NCBI GenBank assembly: GCA_036244855.1
Contig: BQKZ01000559.1
Coordinates: forward strand, 122,570-186,569
Direction of reading: 5' to 3'
DNA length: 64,000 nt
DNA from: Temnopleurus reevesii
Lineage: Eukaryota > Echinodermata > Echinoidea > Temnopleuroida > Temnopleuridae
A program made the translations under genes and the position numbers. Shown here piece by piece: positions 47,190 through 59,350 of the stretch. The notes under the pieces were generated by a model. That model saw nothing but the letters and a program-made list of their open reading frames with translations. It did no database searches and was not told the DNA's origin. Position 1 is the first letter of the stretch. Every line of letters starts with the position of its first letter.

Positions 47190-47728
47190 AGGTTTTAAAG
47201 AGGACCCAATCCCCGGATTTAGCATGTTCTCATTGAATGGAGAAAAATCAAATAAAGAAACTGTGAGAATTTGAGAAAAATCGGACAATCCGTTCAACAT
47301 GTTCAACAGTTCTGAATTTTCAAATACACAGAGATTTGACGATCGCTGCCGCTCATGGGGATCCATGCGATCGGCAAATTCGACGGAATCTGTGACGTCA
47401 TGTCGGACAACTACTCATTCTTCTTGTACATAGGACATTTTAAATGGATTAATGATAAATTCAGAGTAAGAATGCAACGTGTCTAAAATTCATCCAGAAT
47501 CGATGAATGAATAAGGAGTGGTCCGACATGACGTCAGAAATTCCGTCGAATTTGCCGATCGCACGGATCCCCATCATCGATAGGGATTGTCATATCTCTG
47601 TGACTTTGAAAATTCATAACTTTTCAACGGATGGTCTTATTTTGCTCAAATTTTCGTAGTTTGTTCATTTTATTTATTTTCATTCAAGGAAAACATGCCA
47701 ATTCTAGGGGTTGTTTCCCCTTTATTAA
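47190..47728. mobile_element. Large inverted-repeat element, ~540 bp with ~220-bp arms
   Basis: The left arm (about 47190-47420) is inverted at about 47507-47728. The strongest block reads TGCGATCGGCAAATTCGACG then GAAT...TGACGTCATGTCGGAC on the left and is found in reverse complement at 47521-47570. Pairing continues outward through CACAGAGAT, TGAATTTTCAAA, ATCCGTT and GCATGTT to CCCC/GGGG and TAAAG/CTTTA ends. One arm carries a small tandem insertion (CATGTTCAA-like). The spacer is ~90 bp. A foldback element or large MITE; a single transcript would form a long double-stranded RNA. Confidence 0.8.
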
Positions 47729-48488
47729 TAGTTGGATCCTAGCTAACTTGTACTAGTCATCTTAGCGAGTTCGTTGAACAGTGCTCTACTCGTCTGTAAA
47801 CTTCGAACGTGTTGTGCCCTGTTCTCATTTGTTTTGTTTTACCCTAAAAACTTATTCCACTAACCTAGCATGCCTAGTAAAAGAACGTTTCCAAAGATCA
47901 CTTGGCAGCTGACTCTGCTTCATTTCAAAGTCATGAAGCGGTTGTAAAACCTCTTCACGTAACATTTTCTTTCAGGCCCGAAAATACTATTTCTGGTAAC
48001 TTTGCGCATTATTAAGATGAAGATATATAAATCAATTGTATCTACTTTTCAAAAGTTGCTTCCACAAAATTAATTTCTACAGCCACCTCAGATGGCAATG
48101 TGAAGATAGTTCACCTCTTCCAGACCATGAAGTGAATTTCTAGTCTAAATCACCTAAATAGTTTTGTTGCTATGGTTACCCGAACAGTTTATCATGTTAA
48201 CTCCTAGTTAGACGATATCATGGACATAAGTCGAGTAACGTACCAACTACCAACGCTCGTAACTCTGATAAAATTATTTTTAGTTAAACTAGTTTAGTTT
48301 GTTGGCGATACAGATGAGAAAAGAATCATGTAGATCGCAATAATCTGACCATGAATGATCGGACGGGAAGAATATTTTATCACGTGATTAACTTTTTTAC
48401 TAATCTTGTCGGAATTTATGCGTGGATGCGGGATGCAAACGATGAAAATGGAATATGTGCAATATCACCACTAGAATTTCGCATAGGT
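47729..48488. other. Unique AT-rich DNA
   Basis: No gene or element ends recognised. Confidence 0.5.
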
Positions 48489-48514
48489 CCCCCCCCCCCA
48501 AAAAAAAAAAAAAA
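48489..48514. repeat. C-run followed by A-run
   Basis: Eleven Cs then fifteen As. Such junctions are often mis-sized in assemblies. Confidence 0.9.
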
Positions 48515-51500
48515 GTTGTACTGAAAAGTGTCCTGTCGTGTTTCTTAGCACGTCGTCCCTGACTTGTGCCAATCTGATCAATACAGCATTTATGCTAATC
48601 ATTGGTTGAACAAATTCCATGGTCAGCGCCTTGAAGGCAACAGGTGGACCAGGACTTATCGATACACGAGGTCATTCTTTATGACCACTCTCTCTACAGT
48701 CCAAAGAGGACGCTATGCACCTCACTGGAAGAAAGATAATAATCACATGGAAACAATATCCTTTCGCCAGCGATTAAATGGAAGCCGGTCCATACCGCGA
48801 GGAGAAACGCAATACTTTGTGTAATATTGATGACATACCAATCCGCTTAAAACAGCAACAAAAAGAAACTTATATGAGATATATTCTTTGGCTTTGGTAC
48901 AGGTAGAGAGACGACGCCCCTAGTCGTGACCGTCGTGATGATTGCGTATTTTCCTTCGTCGCTTCTTTGGCTTTATTTTGATAGATTTCGATTAAAACAA
49001 ACTGAATCGAATGAACATATCTTATGACATGTAACCCCTACCTGCACATATTAACCAAATAAATCGTCCTCACACTCAGGCTTCTTATATCACTTGGGAT
49101 CAGGTTTACATTTTCTAATATTGCAGTTGTGAAAGCTGAGAAAAGCAATCGTATACCATGAATAAAGAATTGCCATTAATTGCGCAGAATAGGACTAACT
49201 TGGAAAAGGAGTTCTCCTACTAAATGGAAGAGTGGATCGCATTACAAATCTTAGCTGAAATTCCGCACAAGCACTGATTTTTCCGATTAAATACGATTCC
49301 GATATATCACAAAAAAGGAATGTAAATGATTTATAGGGGCCAATCGACCCTTGTCACCAAGCTAAACTCGTCGCAGCTATCATTTTCTATTATATTCTCG
49401 CGTCGTTGCCCTAGATCGGCAAGCGGCTTGTTGGTTGAAGTCCGAGTCGAGGAAAACAATCGAGCCGAGTTATTTGAAGAGACACCCAGTTCCGTCTGCA
49501 GTAGGAAACGATATCTGACTTATTTGGCATTCATCTTCAACTCATATAGGCTACAATTCAAACTTGTAGTTGACAATGAAGTTTGACACATTTTCGTGGT
49601 TTCTCTTTCACGTAAAAATATATATTGAATATGTATTTTGTCCATTTTGGCCTGTACTTATAGTACAAAATTATTCAAGTTTATCCACATGCCTATATAT
49701 AAATCGTATCTATTTATGGCTATTATTTTTAATTTGGCTATCCTTTGGCAAAATTCAAAATTCGTAGGGATAGCGGAAAAGATTATTCACGTGAATCTGT
49801 AGTCGACAATAACAGTATATTGTGAGTGTGTATCTGGAATGGACAAGCTATGCTATTTCCAAATCTTTGCACTAGTTTTGCCTTTTATCAGTTTATGGGG
49901 CAAGGGACAAAGCTTCATTTACCCCCTCCCCCTTCCTAGATTATTCTGGATGCATGACCTACTTTTCTGCAACCATTATTCGGAAGTACATCTAATTTAG
50001 CTTCACATTTTGATCGGCATGAATATATTACTAAGATTCAAAATGAGGATAAAGTGAATTTCAGTCCATCCTCCAAACAAGTTCAGCAACAAAACACAGG
50101 GGACATGGTACAAAATGTGTTATCATTTGTTAAATAGGTCATCGATGATGCAGAACATTGTTCTATCATTAAAAACCATGCAACGCTGTAATATCGACGA
50201 CGTCAATCAATAGATGACAGATAAGGCTCTGAAGTGCCGCTGTAGATTCATATCCAGACAGAAAAGAAAACATTTGTATTTAAGGCTTCCTATGTTTGAC
50301 GCAAACCAAGAGCAACGCCGAGGCAGGGGAATAGAATCTAGGACTTGATTTTTGACAACTCATGTTGTCCTGTCTGGCCTTCCTGAATAGGGTTCATTTG
50401 TTGATTTGGGAATGTAGGTACAACATGAGAAACGTTTGCAGATTATGTAGTTAGCGGCAAAATAAAATAAAACTATGCAGGGTTCTAATCGATTAACAAT
50501 CAGTTTAGATGAAATATTGTCTTAAATAAACGATCGTTTACATAATGATTAGTTATTCAGCGAACTGTAGTATAAAAATGATTCTTATCAAATTCAGACA
50601 ATCGAGAAATTAATGGATCTAAACATGCAAGACATATGGCACTGTCTCACAACAGCACAAGAAGACCATCTATTTCCGAGTAACTACGATAAGTATGAAA
50701 CATGTGCTCAAGTGCATAATTTCTATGTTAATACGTAAATTTAAACAATAAGCGAAGAGAGTGTCATTTATGATTATGATGAACTTGATTCACCGTTCCT
50801 ACCGAAGTTCTATTTTTCCCAGCAAATGTTTACATAAAGGCCAGATGCTGCCTATATACAAGGCAACGTAAAAAGTCATATAAAACACTAAAGTTGTATT
50901 GGCTAATACCCAAACATTTTGAGTGAGAAAATGGTGTAGATGATGATGAATGAAACCAATGTAAATCTTCATTTGGAAAACCTGTTAAATATGTTTTGAG
51001 TAAAGAGAATGTCAATCTTTATTCAGAGTGATGATGGGGCGGTTTATGTGTTTCGGTAATTTCATTGAATAAATGTCATAACACGGTGGCAAGTGGTGGC
51101 CTAAAACACTTGTTATATATAGTCTCCTTCTGCAAATCGTTTATCATTTCATTTTCTCCTGTCACCGGTCATGAAATCTGTGAGTGTCCACATCTAGCTG
51201 GAAGGAACCCTTGAGGTGCATTCACAGATGTTATTTTATGGATCTTGGATGGGATTCAAAATTGTTTATCGTATATCATACATGCAACCTACCATTCCAG
51301 TTTTATCAGGCTTTGACCTTTCTTCATGAACTGAAAACATTTAACAAAAATGTCAAATTTATTAATGTAAGTTTAATGACAGAAATTAAGACCCATCAAT
51401 GAAATATATATGAAGTAATAAAATAAATCCAAGCGAATATCTGAAATATTTTCTGTGTTATTTTTTAAAATATTGATGACAAATTATAATTTCCGTAACA

Positions 51501-52599
51501 TAAATAATGATTTTATTATGTCGTTCTTTGACAATTCGAATTGCCCGTTTTATACATGATTGTAATTATGTACATGCAATACTGTATAAAGAATGAAATT
51601 AGGCTTTTTCACATTCCCACATATTTCATTATTATAAGTTTTGTCACTCGATCAAAGAACTCCAAAATAACAGCCTACAGATAAAACATGATGAACTCAA
51701 CATGTCAGGGAATTAATTCGGACCTTTAAACCGCGGGAGGTTAAAATAATAAACAGAAATTATTTGCTTGAACTTGCTATATCTAAATGATTTCGTCTTT
51801 GCTTTTGACTGTTTTGTTTCAGTATATGTACATCATACCGTACATGGTATATGTATAGATCTGCAGATTGACAATAAACAAAAGTCTTTTTCTACAGCAA
51901 TTACCACTATGACGAAATTTTCTTACACTGTAAATCCAAGTGTTTCAGCTCTTACCTGCAATGTTGGATTCTAATGAACCATATCGATTCAATTTAATAA
52001 TAAAATTAGTAGAATCTGACGAATACTCCGAATAATTGGCCGAATTTAAAACGTTTATGTGCTCCATTAATATATTAACTTATTTGTTTGTAATACATGT
52101 ACTCTCATTCTGTTATTTCTATACATATATGTATCTGTTTGCCTGTTCTGTATTTCTTCTACCTTCCCTAAAATGCACTTCGAATCTTACAAAAAGGCTC
52201 TTTGTAAAAGAAAAGTGATTATTATTAGTGTTATATCCTCCACGAGACAAATTACCGCGATTTTGACTTCAATGGCAATGTCAAATTCGCGATAAATCGT
52301 CTTCGTGTGAACGCCTCTTATATTTATCTACATCGATGCGTAAAAATGAGCTGCTCAAGGTGTTAGTTCACAGCTTAAAATATGTTCTCAGTGCGCTATT
52401 TAAATCTACACTTTTATCTGAATAAAGAAAAAAAAGAGAAAATGCCTTGATCTCTAAGTGTGCGCGAAGAACAACTTCTCATGCTTACGTGTGTGTGAAT
52501 CTTCCTCAGACACTAGGTTTTTTTTTCATTCCATTCCATTTCATTTTTTTCATATTTGACCTTCCCAATATCATAGTTATGATTGGAAATGCGTGATTC
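48515..52599. other. Unique DNA, no gene recognised
   Basis: Frames of 86 codons at 48564-48824 and 49326-49586 (plus) have mixed, non-repetitive composition but no family I recognise. No repeat ends were found. 50280-50420 is somewhat GC-richer. Confidence 0.45.
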
Positions 52600-55500
52600 G
52601 CTCCTCCCATTTGGTCATATTTTATTCATTTAACTCAGAGGCAGTTATTCTTCACCAAGTGGCTTATTCGCACAAGCAGGTCTGATGGTACTTATCTACC
52701 GGTCTCTCCTCGCATCTCCCTCCCAGCTGCTCCCGCTAAACCATCCTTGATCCGTATTCTTTCCTCCCGGCGGTTCTTCTGCTAATAGCTCTTCAAAGCT
52801 AGCTATATTGAAGACGGGGGCAAACTAGAATAAATCAGCAAGGTTTCGCCAAGAAAATATGAAATGTTTTGTCTCAGTCTGTTAAACTTGTGTACTCTAA
52901 TGTGCACTTATCTATTCCGAGCATGCTGAGTACACTCGCACTTCAGACATCAATGGACATAGTAATACATGTCATAAGATAAACCATGAGCAAATGCATG
53001 GTGCTGTGGTCTTTAAAATTGTGTTAATTCCTTTACAAAATGGCAATACATAAAATCTTTTCTCCAAGCCCCATGAAAATTATATCATCAATTTTAATCA
53101 CCTAATTTGCAAATGGTAAACGGCAAAAAAGTCATCAAGAATACGAATATTGATAAAGTCCATTAATATTTTTTTCTATTCAAATCCATCCAATCTGTAT
53201 TGGCACGACACATATAGCTTCATCATTAGTTTTGTCGTTTTAATGATTCCCATGAAGTATGTATTTATTTTTGTATTCATAAATTCGTACAATATTCTGT
53301 TTCTTTAACGCGATATCCCTCTTAGCCCTTTCACAGTTTTAAAACGACCGGTTATGCAATTGCACGACTTTATGCGATTGTACAAGAATTTCTGTATGCG
53401 GATATAAACTCGAGAAAGCTTTCAAAATGGATACCTTTTTTTTAACAGGTTTGAATGACAGCTGTTGCCATTGAATGCGTTCGAAGCATGTTGCAAGCTG
53501 ATCGTAAGACCGAATGTTCGCAAAAAAATCTTACAATTGTGAAAGGAGCTTATGTCCTTTCTTCGGCTCCCAATAGGTAGTGATTTTTTTTTAAATATTT
53601 GTTTATTCAAACACAAAGAATTATAGCAACATCTAATTATGACTCAGTTCTGCTAACTAGCTCATGTAATATCTCTCCTTTCACCATTCCTAAAGATTGA
53701 CGAAAAATTAAAATTCCAAATCGACAACAAATATGAAAATCTGTGCTTTTTGAACGTCGTTAATCGAGCAGAAAAAATATCCAACAGAATAAGAACATTA
53801 GATAATCATAACAAAAATTAGTATGAAAATAATTAGTATGAACATTATTGATTTGTAACGAAAAAAAAAAAAAGAACTGGAAAAAGCAATGATAACTATC
53901 ATACAAAATGACCACTAGATGACGTCATAGTTCAACTATATACCAAATATCAAATATGAAAAAATACAGAAAATGAGTTTTACGTTTGCCCCAAAGTAGG
54001 TTTCCCTGTGTTATTTCCTTAAAACTTACTTCATAGTGTTCTGTTAAAAAAAAAAATGAGTGTATTATTTATGATAGGATATTTATGACAATTTAGCCAT
54101 TGCATTCACGTATTACCTGGTGAAACTAAAAGACAAACGTTCAAATGTAAACTTTTGTTTCATTACAAATAAAATGACGCCACCAAGTTGCTAATTTTGT
54201 TTTGATTATCACCGTTTTCCCTATTTTTTTCATGCACCTTTTTTGTGCAATTGTTGAAGAAAAAAAAATCGGTTGTTAGGGCATGTACTTTAAAAGATTT
54301 GGTAACATTGTCCAGAGTCAAAATTAAATTTTGCTGATTAAGCAGGTGTAATATTTATTATTCTAGACCTTTGGCTGAAATAGGAATCAGTTGAATTGTA
54401 TGGGTACGATGGTCCTGTATATTTCACGATACGAGAGATTAAACACTTATGGTTTATCGGTGACCGGCCGGTCGATTTAGAAACGCAACATGAGTGGAAA
54501 TATGTTTGTATTGAAAACCAATTTTTGATGATTTTGCGGTGTTAGATAATGCCTTTCATAAACCAAATAACCAGTTACTGACATACATGTATAATGTTCA
54601 GGAGAACCGAGACTGGACACCAAAATTTGTCACATACATGGTATCTTTGTCACGTGATTCTGGGGAAGACATCACAGAATCGATTCTTCCTGGCAAACTA
54701 CAAGTTGGATAATCGATTATCACCGAACTAATACTTGTTAGAGATGAAAATATTCATAACTTTCATCTTTTTTTCATCATTTCTTGTCGGATTTTTTTCA
54801 GACTTTTTCTGATCTTGTCGTCTGATTTTACCGCTTTTAATCGGAGCAAACAAAAATTCTGGATTACACCCAGTCTTTAAAGAAATACATATTGTATGAG
54901 CCCCAATGATTTTCTCTGTCACATCTTTTGAGCACCGATATCACACCCGAAGTGTCATTGGGTCGCCAGGAAGAACATATTCATTATGCTGATGTATCTA
55001 ATCTGGAGTGTTCAAACCGTCATTGGAGTCATTTCCATGTACTCATTTTTAACTTTGCATCTTTGATTTTGTCATTCTATTTTCTTAATTTTGTGTATTT
55101 TGGGTTGTGATTACTGTACCTAAAGCCAAACCAAACCAACATTTCGAAAGGTGATCTCAAATGAAGATAGCGGTGGTATGATGCACTTTCATCAAGATAA
55201 TTAAACTCTCTTTGGAGGTATTTTGTATGTTTTGTATTTTTTCCCTTAACTACATATTTATGCAATGAAGAATGAAATTAGATCAATGTTTTAATGTTCT
55301 ATAGGTCAAAATAGGCTTATTGTATTCATATCAGTCTTATAAGATATTACTAATTTCTTTAAAAAAAATAATAATTTAACTAAACATAGGTGCGTCGTGT
55401 GTGAGAGTGCTCGATGTACGTTAAGAGCAGAGCAAATTCAAAATGAATACACGGAAACTAACGAATACGGTTCATTTCTTTATTGTCCACAACTTCCGAG

Positions 55501-55638
55501 TTTCACGCTATCGCTAGCAAACATCAGGTGGAATATATATATATATGATACCCTCCAAAAAGAACTAGAGGATATCTTCATGACAGAAATGTCGATCCCT
55601 ATTTGCATGTTTACATAAATACAAACGATAAATAGTTG
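52600..55638. other. Unique DNA; balanced patch at 52620-52820
   Basis: 52620-52820 is C-rich and might be regulatory. The remainder is AT-rich with A-runs (for example near 53862-53874). No gene is seen. Confidence 0.45.
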
Positions 55639-55783
55639 TGCACCCATATCGTCATCAACTTGAGTTGAGTGCAGCACAATGCGGATACATTTCTTGCTGA
55701 AGGAAAATGACGCCATAGGTCAGAATCAAACCTACGACCTTCGGGTTAAAAGGCGAGAGTCAGAACCACTACACCACGACGCT
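55639..55783 (-). mobile_element. tRNA-derived SINE, 5' part
   Basis: The minus-strand reading begins GCGTCGTGGTGTAGTGGTTC (A-box TGGTGTAGTGG), then CTGACTCTCGCC, a slightly decayed B box (GGTTTGATTC), then GGCGTCATTTTCCTTCAGCA and the TGTGCTGCACTCAACTCAAG body shared with 16255-16524. The 3' body and ATT tail are missing. The tRNA-like head here is better preserved than in the longer copy. Confidence 0.8.
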
Positions 55784-56999
55784 TTCACATTTCAAATGTA
55801 CACAAACTACTGATATTTTCAAAAGAGTGATTTTCTATGTATGATGAGAAATGTCAAATAATCCGATTTATTTGCGGTATATAATGATAAACCTTAGCAG
55901 AGTTTATGAACAAAATGACAGAATTTCTTTCAATTGGTTTGTCATTAAATATGATTTGGCAACTTCGGCAAGCTGAGAAATAATACAAATTTGTTAGACT
56001 TGTCTTTTTTTCTAGCCATGTTCTTATTTATAGACGCTACAGCTCCTAACATATTTAATTTAAAAAGTAAACGAAAAGTGCCATAGATTTGTTCTGAGTC
56101 TCCCATACTCCGTCGAATTTATTCTTAATTTGATTAACTGACAACTCGAATAGAACTAAAAATGTCTTATTTGCATATTACGACACTTTCACTTCTGTAC
56201 ACACACACGTTGAACTTGATGGATGGGTCTGTTGCATTACTATTCTTTGGCGTCTTTACGATTGAAAACGATATTTTGGCGTGTATTTGTGGATATTTCT
56301 GGGTTCGGGATTGTTTTTGCTCTTTTACCCCGTGGCAAATTCAAGCTTCTTCTTTCTACCAGACAATTGCTCAAATTCTCCATTCAGATTTCATCGACAC
56401 ATACAGCAGATGAAATAATATCAATCTGAAATGCAATCCCGACAGCTCATTTCTACGTCTCTATTTATCATAGAATCTTTTTACTTCTTCTTTTCTTCTA
56501 TTTTTTTCTGAAAAACCTGACAAGAAAGGAGAGAAAGTTGAAAGTGGCAAACTTGAGACGGTAGGTGTAGATACCCATCTACACGTGTGCTGTTCTGTTA
56601 CGTGAGATCGAGTGGCGTTAAATGTATTCCTGAGTGTGAATGCTTTCCTCTCTCGTTCTCCCTTCTTTTCGCTGGATCTACCGCTGATATCACCTTACCA
56701 GTGATATTGTTGTAAGGAGTAGTCGAGGGAGCTGTAGGTCGGAGAATGACCTCACTATCAAAACGTTCACAATTACCTGTTTGGAGAACGTGCTCGCTTT
56801 CTGAGCGAGGGTCCTCACAAACAGAGGAGAGTTCGCTTCTCAAAACAGCCCTGCATACTAATTTTTAGCGGTTTCCAAGGTGACATTTACTAGGACCTCT
56901 TCTCTCTTGCTCTTTTCACGTCAGTGGAGCACTTAATTCACAACGAGAACACACCGTTCTAGCCGCCATAATGCAGCGTTTATATTTTCGTGGCTCGCA
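55784..56999. other. Unique DNA, no gene recognised
   Basis: A small stem, GATATCAC...GTGATAT (56686-56707), lies in a GC-richer patch (56600-56850). A minus-strand 81-codon frame there (56598-56843) has no recognisable motif. Confidence 0.45.
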
Positions 57000-58520
57000 G
57001 TGACTGTTTTATATACATGTAGGCCTACATTTTGAGGGGAGATGGAAAAATGAACGAAGTGAGCAGGTCGAAGAGATCGGGTTTCAAAGCTGTCACACAC
57101 AGTTCGTAATTTGTCAGCGCTTCTAGCAGGCGATGAACTGCGGAGCATAAATCACGCGCTTGGAGTCTTTGCTTCAATATTAAACAATCCTTACCCCCAA
57201 TACTCCCCTCTCCTCTTCCCCCCATCCTCCTACCTCCCCCATCTTCCAACCACGATCATTTCAATAAAACATTGACGGGATATGGCCGACGGGCAATGGA
57301 AGGGGAAACAGGTCTCCAGACGATGTTCTGTAATCAAGGAATATTTTTGAGAGGTTGCCAATTTTCTCTGCCTGCTCCTCTGGCCCCGATGCGCCTCTGC
57401 AATCAGGCGGTTCATTATTAGGCTTAGGACAATCCCGAGACGTTTATCTCTAATTGGCAACTGGAAGGGATGCGGAGATGTGCACGGTCCTGGTGTCTGG
57501 TTTCATCTTTTCCCACCAGGGAGATCTCTGGATGTCAACAGAAGAACCGGAGAGGCCAACCTCTCAATATATACTCTTAATATAAAAATGTATCCAGGGA
57601 TAATTAGATGGGTGATATATATTCGCACTGTGTCCTCTTGCCATGATAAATCCTGTTTAGCCTTTTTTTGCCCCTCAGAATGCTCAGTTAAGTGTATTAG
57701 GGTCTGTGGAAAAGTAATATGAAAGGCCTATGGTGATGCTTTTTAAACCTTTTTAAAAAACCAGTGTGATCCTGTTTCCGGATATTGGTGCTTATTATGG
57801 GTCAATCCCCAATCATTTTTAAAGCATTTCTATTCTCATCAGGCGAAAGAGGCAAAGTCCTACGCTTCACACTTGTTGGCATCTGGTTCTTAAAGTGGCA
57901 GCCATCATATTAAAATAAACATTTTCTATGAATATTCCTCTGTTTTATTGTCTAATCTGGAGGTAAAGAAATGATCATTCAGTGTAACTCATTTGGAGGC
58001 ACAGAAAAGGAAAGAAACAAGAAAAAAACAATTATTATTGCTACAAAATATCTTTGTATACTTCTGAGAGATGGACTGTGTCAAATATATATATTTTTTT
58101 AAATTAACGACAATTGCGCTTTCTGGGATTGTTTTATTCAACATATTTTCCCGACGTTATGATACGGGAATGCTGTTTTTTTTTTTATTCAAAACGTTAA
58201 AGATCGGTAAATGAAATTCAAATAAATACACGTTCTGGATATTGTGAAACTCAATATACAGATTCATATACTCACCATTATTTCTCTCGCTTTTCCATGT
58301 TACATCTGTATTGAAGACCTTTTTCTCCTTTTATTTTTCGATGGTTGCATATGCCGGGGCAAATACATGAATTATTTATCTTGATGCCCAATTCAGAACC
58401 CTTCACTCAGAGCACAGATACAAGAATGGCCGGAGGTTTCAAGTTGAGAGAAATTCCAGATTTTATTCTCAGCTGAGATCAGGATTCTTTTTGTCTTTTC
58501 GACAAGAGGAGTCGACCTTT
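57000..58520. promoter_or_regulatory. Candidate cis-regulatory cluster
   Basis: This ~1.5 kb is the least repetitive, most evenly composed stretch in the window. It holds homeodomain-type sites (TAATTGG at 57451-57457; GGATAATTAG at 57598-57607), GATA-type sites (TTTATC at 57443-57448 and 58375-58380), CATAAATCA near 57146-57154, and CCAAT-type words near 57808-57813. The whole stretch reads like clustered enhancer DNA of a developmental gene. A 74-codon minus-strand frame (57025-57249) lies inside but has no known domain. Conservation could not be tested. Confidence 0.25.
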
Positions 58521-59139
58521 TTTTCTCAAATATATCATTCCTAAAGAAAGGGATAAATCCATTTTTCGTTCAATTTATTCGTTTGCTCCTTACCGATCCA
58601 AGATTATGACGTATTGCATTTTCCATCGGTATTTACAAACCTCACCGTTGGCATGTTCGTGATTCGCAATTCTAGCACCCCCCCCCCGTCCGTATCATCG
58701 ATGATGATAACAATGAACGGCTTTTATATAACGTTTATTACCTCTTCATGAAAAGTCCTTAAATGTTTCACAAATGAAACCTTATTACTCAGGCTTCAGC
58801 AATAGCAGCTATGAGGTGCATCTCAGTTATTATTTCGGTTATTAAACGTCTCGCACTAAATCCGCTTTAAATTTGTTTGCATAAAATGAATTTTATATCA
58901 ATAATGATAATGATAGACAATAAATAATAAACAAATAATATAACTAATAAATTAAAAAAATAATAATGATGATAATAATGAAGTTAACGTTTCTTTCGTA
59001 TCTAACAAGTGTTAACAAAGAAACAAACAAATTAAGAAAGAAGTTCTTTTACTGGTACCTGAGTTTATAATAGCTTTCTCAAAAGTATTTGAACATAATT
59101 GTGACGTTTCTTCAAAAAAGAAAGAAAAGTGGATGATAC
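58521..59139. other. AT-rich DNA with an ATA/ATG-rich tract
   Basis: 58885-58985 is a run of ATAAT/GATAAT/AATAA units. Otherwise nothing is recognised. Confidence 0.5.
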
Positions 59140-59350
59140 AAATAAAGTTAGCCCGCACAAACCGTCTCCACCATTGAGCACCCGAATCAGGTGTCTTCAA
59201 AAGAAAGAGGGATTCCCCTTATGTGACGTCACTTACCAAAAATGCACGTCGCGAGCAAGTGCGGAAACGAACGAGGGATGCTACTTATCACGTGATATGA
59301 CTAATGGCGCCACTCAGCGATGTGTTTCCCGCATACATGTGTGTGTGTCC
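59140..59350. promoter_or_regulatory. Candidate promoter-like patch with a palindromic CRE
   Basis: A GC- and CpG-richer block with the perfect 10-bp palindrome GTGACGTCAC (59223-59232), the cAMP-response element bound by CREB/ATF proteins, and TATCACGTGATA (59286-59297), a palindrome with an E-box-type CACGTG core. No TATA box or exon is clear. It could equally be an enhancer or a mobile element remnant. Confidence 0.2.
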
